Part shown: piece by piece, positions 63,839 through 64,000 of the stretch
Position numbering within the stretch: the stretch's first letter is position 1
Layout of the letters: each line of letters starts with the position of its first letter
Assembly: GCA_964343605.1 (NCBI GenBank)
Contig: CAYFKJ010000006.1
Location: 186,001 to 250,000 of the forward strand
DNA from: CAYFKJ01 sp964343605
GTDB taxonomy: Bacteria; Pseudomonadota; Alphaproteobacteria; UBA2966
DNA length: 64,000 bases
Direction of reading: 5' to 3'
Program-made: the position numbers and the translations under genes
Notes under the pieces: model-generated
Told to the model about the DNA's origin: nothing
Seen by the model: the letters and a program-made list of their open reading frames with translations, nothing else
Databases searched by the model: none

Positions 63839-64000
63839 ATGACGGAAACGCCGTCGAAAGTCGCCGCCGATATCGATCTGGAGGCCGCCGGCAAGCGGTT
63901 CGGCAGCATCATCGTGCCGCACAGCCGAGACGATTCCGCCTGGGGCAGCGTGCGGCTGCCGCTGATCGTGATCAAGGGCGATGCGCCCGGACCCACCGTC
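63839..64000 (+). CDS. doeB: N-alpha-acetyl-L-2,4-diaminobutyrate deacetylase DoeB (partial, N-terminus)
   Basis: The first 54 codons only; the gene leaves the window. It opens MTETPSKVAADIDLEAAGKR and continues to VRLPLIVIKGDAPGPTV, the typical DoeB/succinylglutamate-desuccinylase-like N-terminus before the zinc site. It acts on the DoeA product. It is divergent from doeA with a 113-nt shared promoter region. Confidence 0.78.
   Translation, partial: MTETPSKVAADIDLEAAGKRFGSIIVPHSRDDSAWGSVRLPLIVIKGDAPGPTV

Overview
The window reads as chromosomal DNA of a GC-rich alphaproteobacterium. The pointers are an aerobic-type cobalamin operon, DUF2794, DUF1127, IalB-like and DUF1194 proteins, and paired intergenic palindromes of a kind common in this class. 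A Rhodospirillales-like host is my guess from gene content; nothing in the window proves it. Genes are dense, many overlap by ATGA or GTGA, and most are housekeeping or catabolic.

Layout. (1) 1-10165 is a vitamin B12 locus. cobP-cobW-cobN-cobO-cobQ run leftward behind a cobalamin riboswitch (about 9968-10165). cobD runs rightward and meets cobQ tail to tail. cbiX-cobH form a second leftward unit that leaves the window. (2) 10204-10270 is a 67-nt near-perfect hairpin resembling REP/RAYT-type elements. (3) 10536-14339 is a four-gene Dpp/Opp-type ABC importer without a binding protein, followed by a DUF2794 gene. (4) 14818-19221 holds a TauE/SafE permease preceded by an undescribed structured leader or small RNA, then folD, a HIT protein and acetoacetyl-CoA synthetase. 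(5) 19381-26354 holds tandem EamA exporters, an SDR dehydrogenase, a small zinc protease, a Lon-like protease coupled to a universal stress protein, and a cupin. (6) 26358-35320 holds a trypsin-like protease, a sirtuin divergent from a phosphatase / fructosamine-kinase / enolase-superfamily operon, thpR, and tesA divergent from ybbA-ybbP. (7) 35405-49540 holds a BAX-inhibitor protein, an ArsR-controlled permease, an MlrC-type protein, argG, rlmN with a duplicated tail scar, an IalB-like protein, a SpoU methylase, asparaginase, a uracil-DNA-glycosylase-like protein, a quinone reductase, GNAT, DinB, DUF1127, LysR and MATE genes. (8) 49507-53934 holds yggU, yggT, tRNA-Ala(CGC), a truncated TRAP permease and a sugar-acid operon (dehydratase, KDG kinase, KDPG aldolase). 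(9) 53943-61164 holds an unknown 337-aa protein, a secreted caspase-like protein, a lipoprotein/Rossmann pair, GST, DUF1194 and homocysteine methyltransferase genes. (10) 61436-64000 holds a secreted cyclase and the divergent ectoine-degradation genes doeA and doeB (partial).

How genes work together. The B12 operon covers cobalt delivery (CobW), cobalt insertion (CobN, with CbiX as a second chelatase), adenosylation (CobO), amidation (CobQ), aminopropanol attachment (CobD) and nucleotide-loop activation (CobP). The sugar-acid operon would convert an aldonate through KDG and KDPG to pyruvate and glyceraldehyde-3-phosphate; its transporter survives only as a fragment against the tRNA.

The least-explained items are the leader RNA at 15600-15798, the rlmN tail duplicate at 40683-40739, the tRNA/TRAP junction at 50328-50588, the compensating palindrome pairs at 39295-39378 and 45736-45819, and the uncharacterised genes between 53943 and 58421. 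No CRISPR array, prophage or complete insertion sequence was seen.
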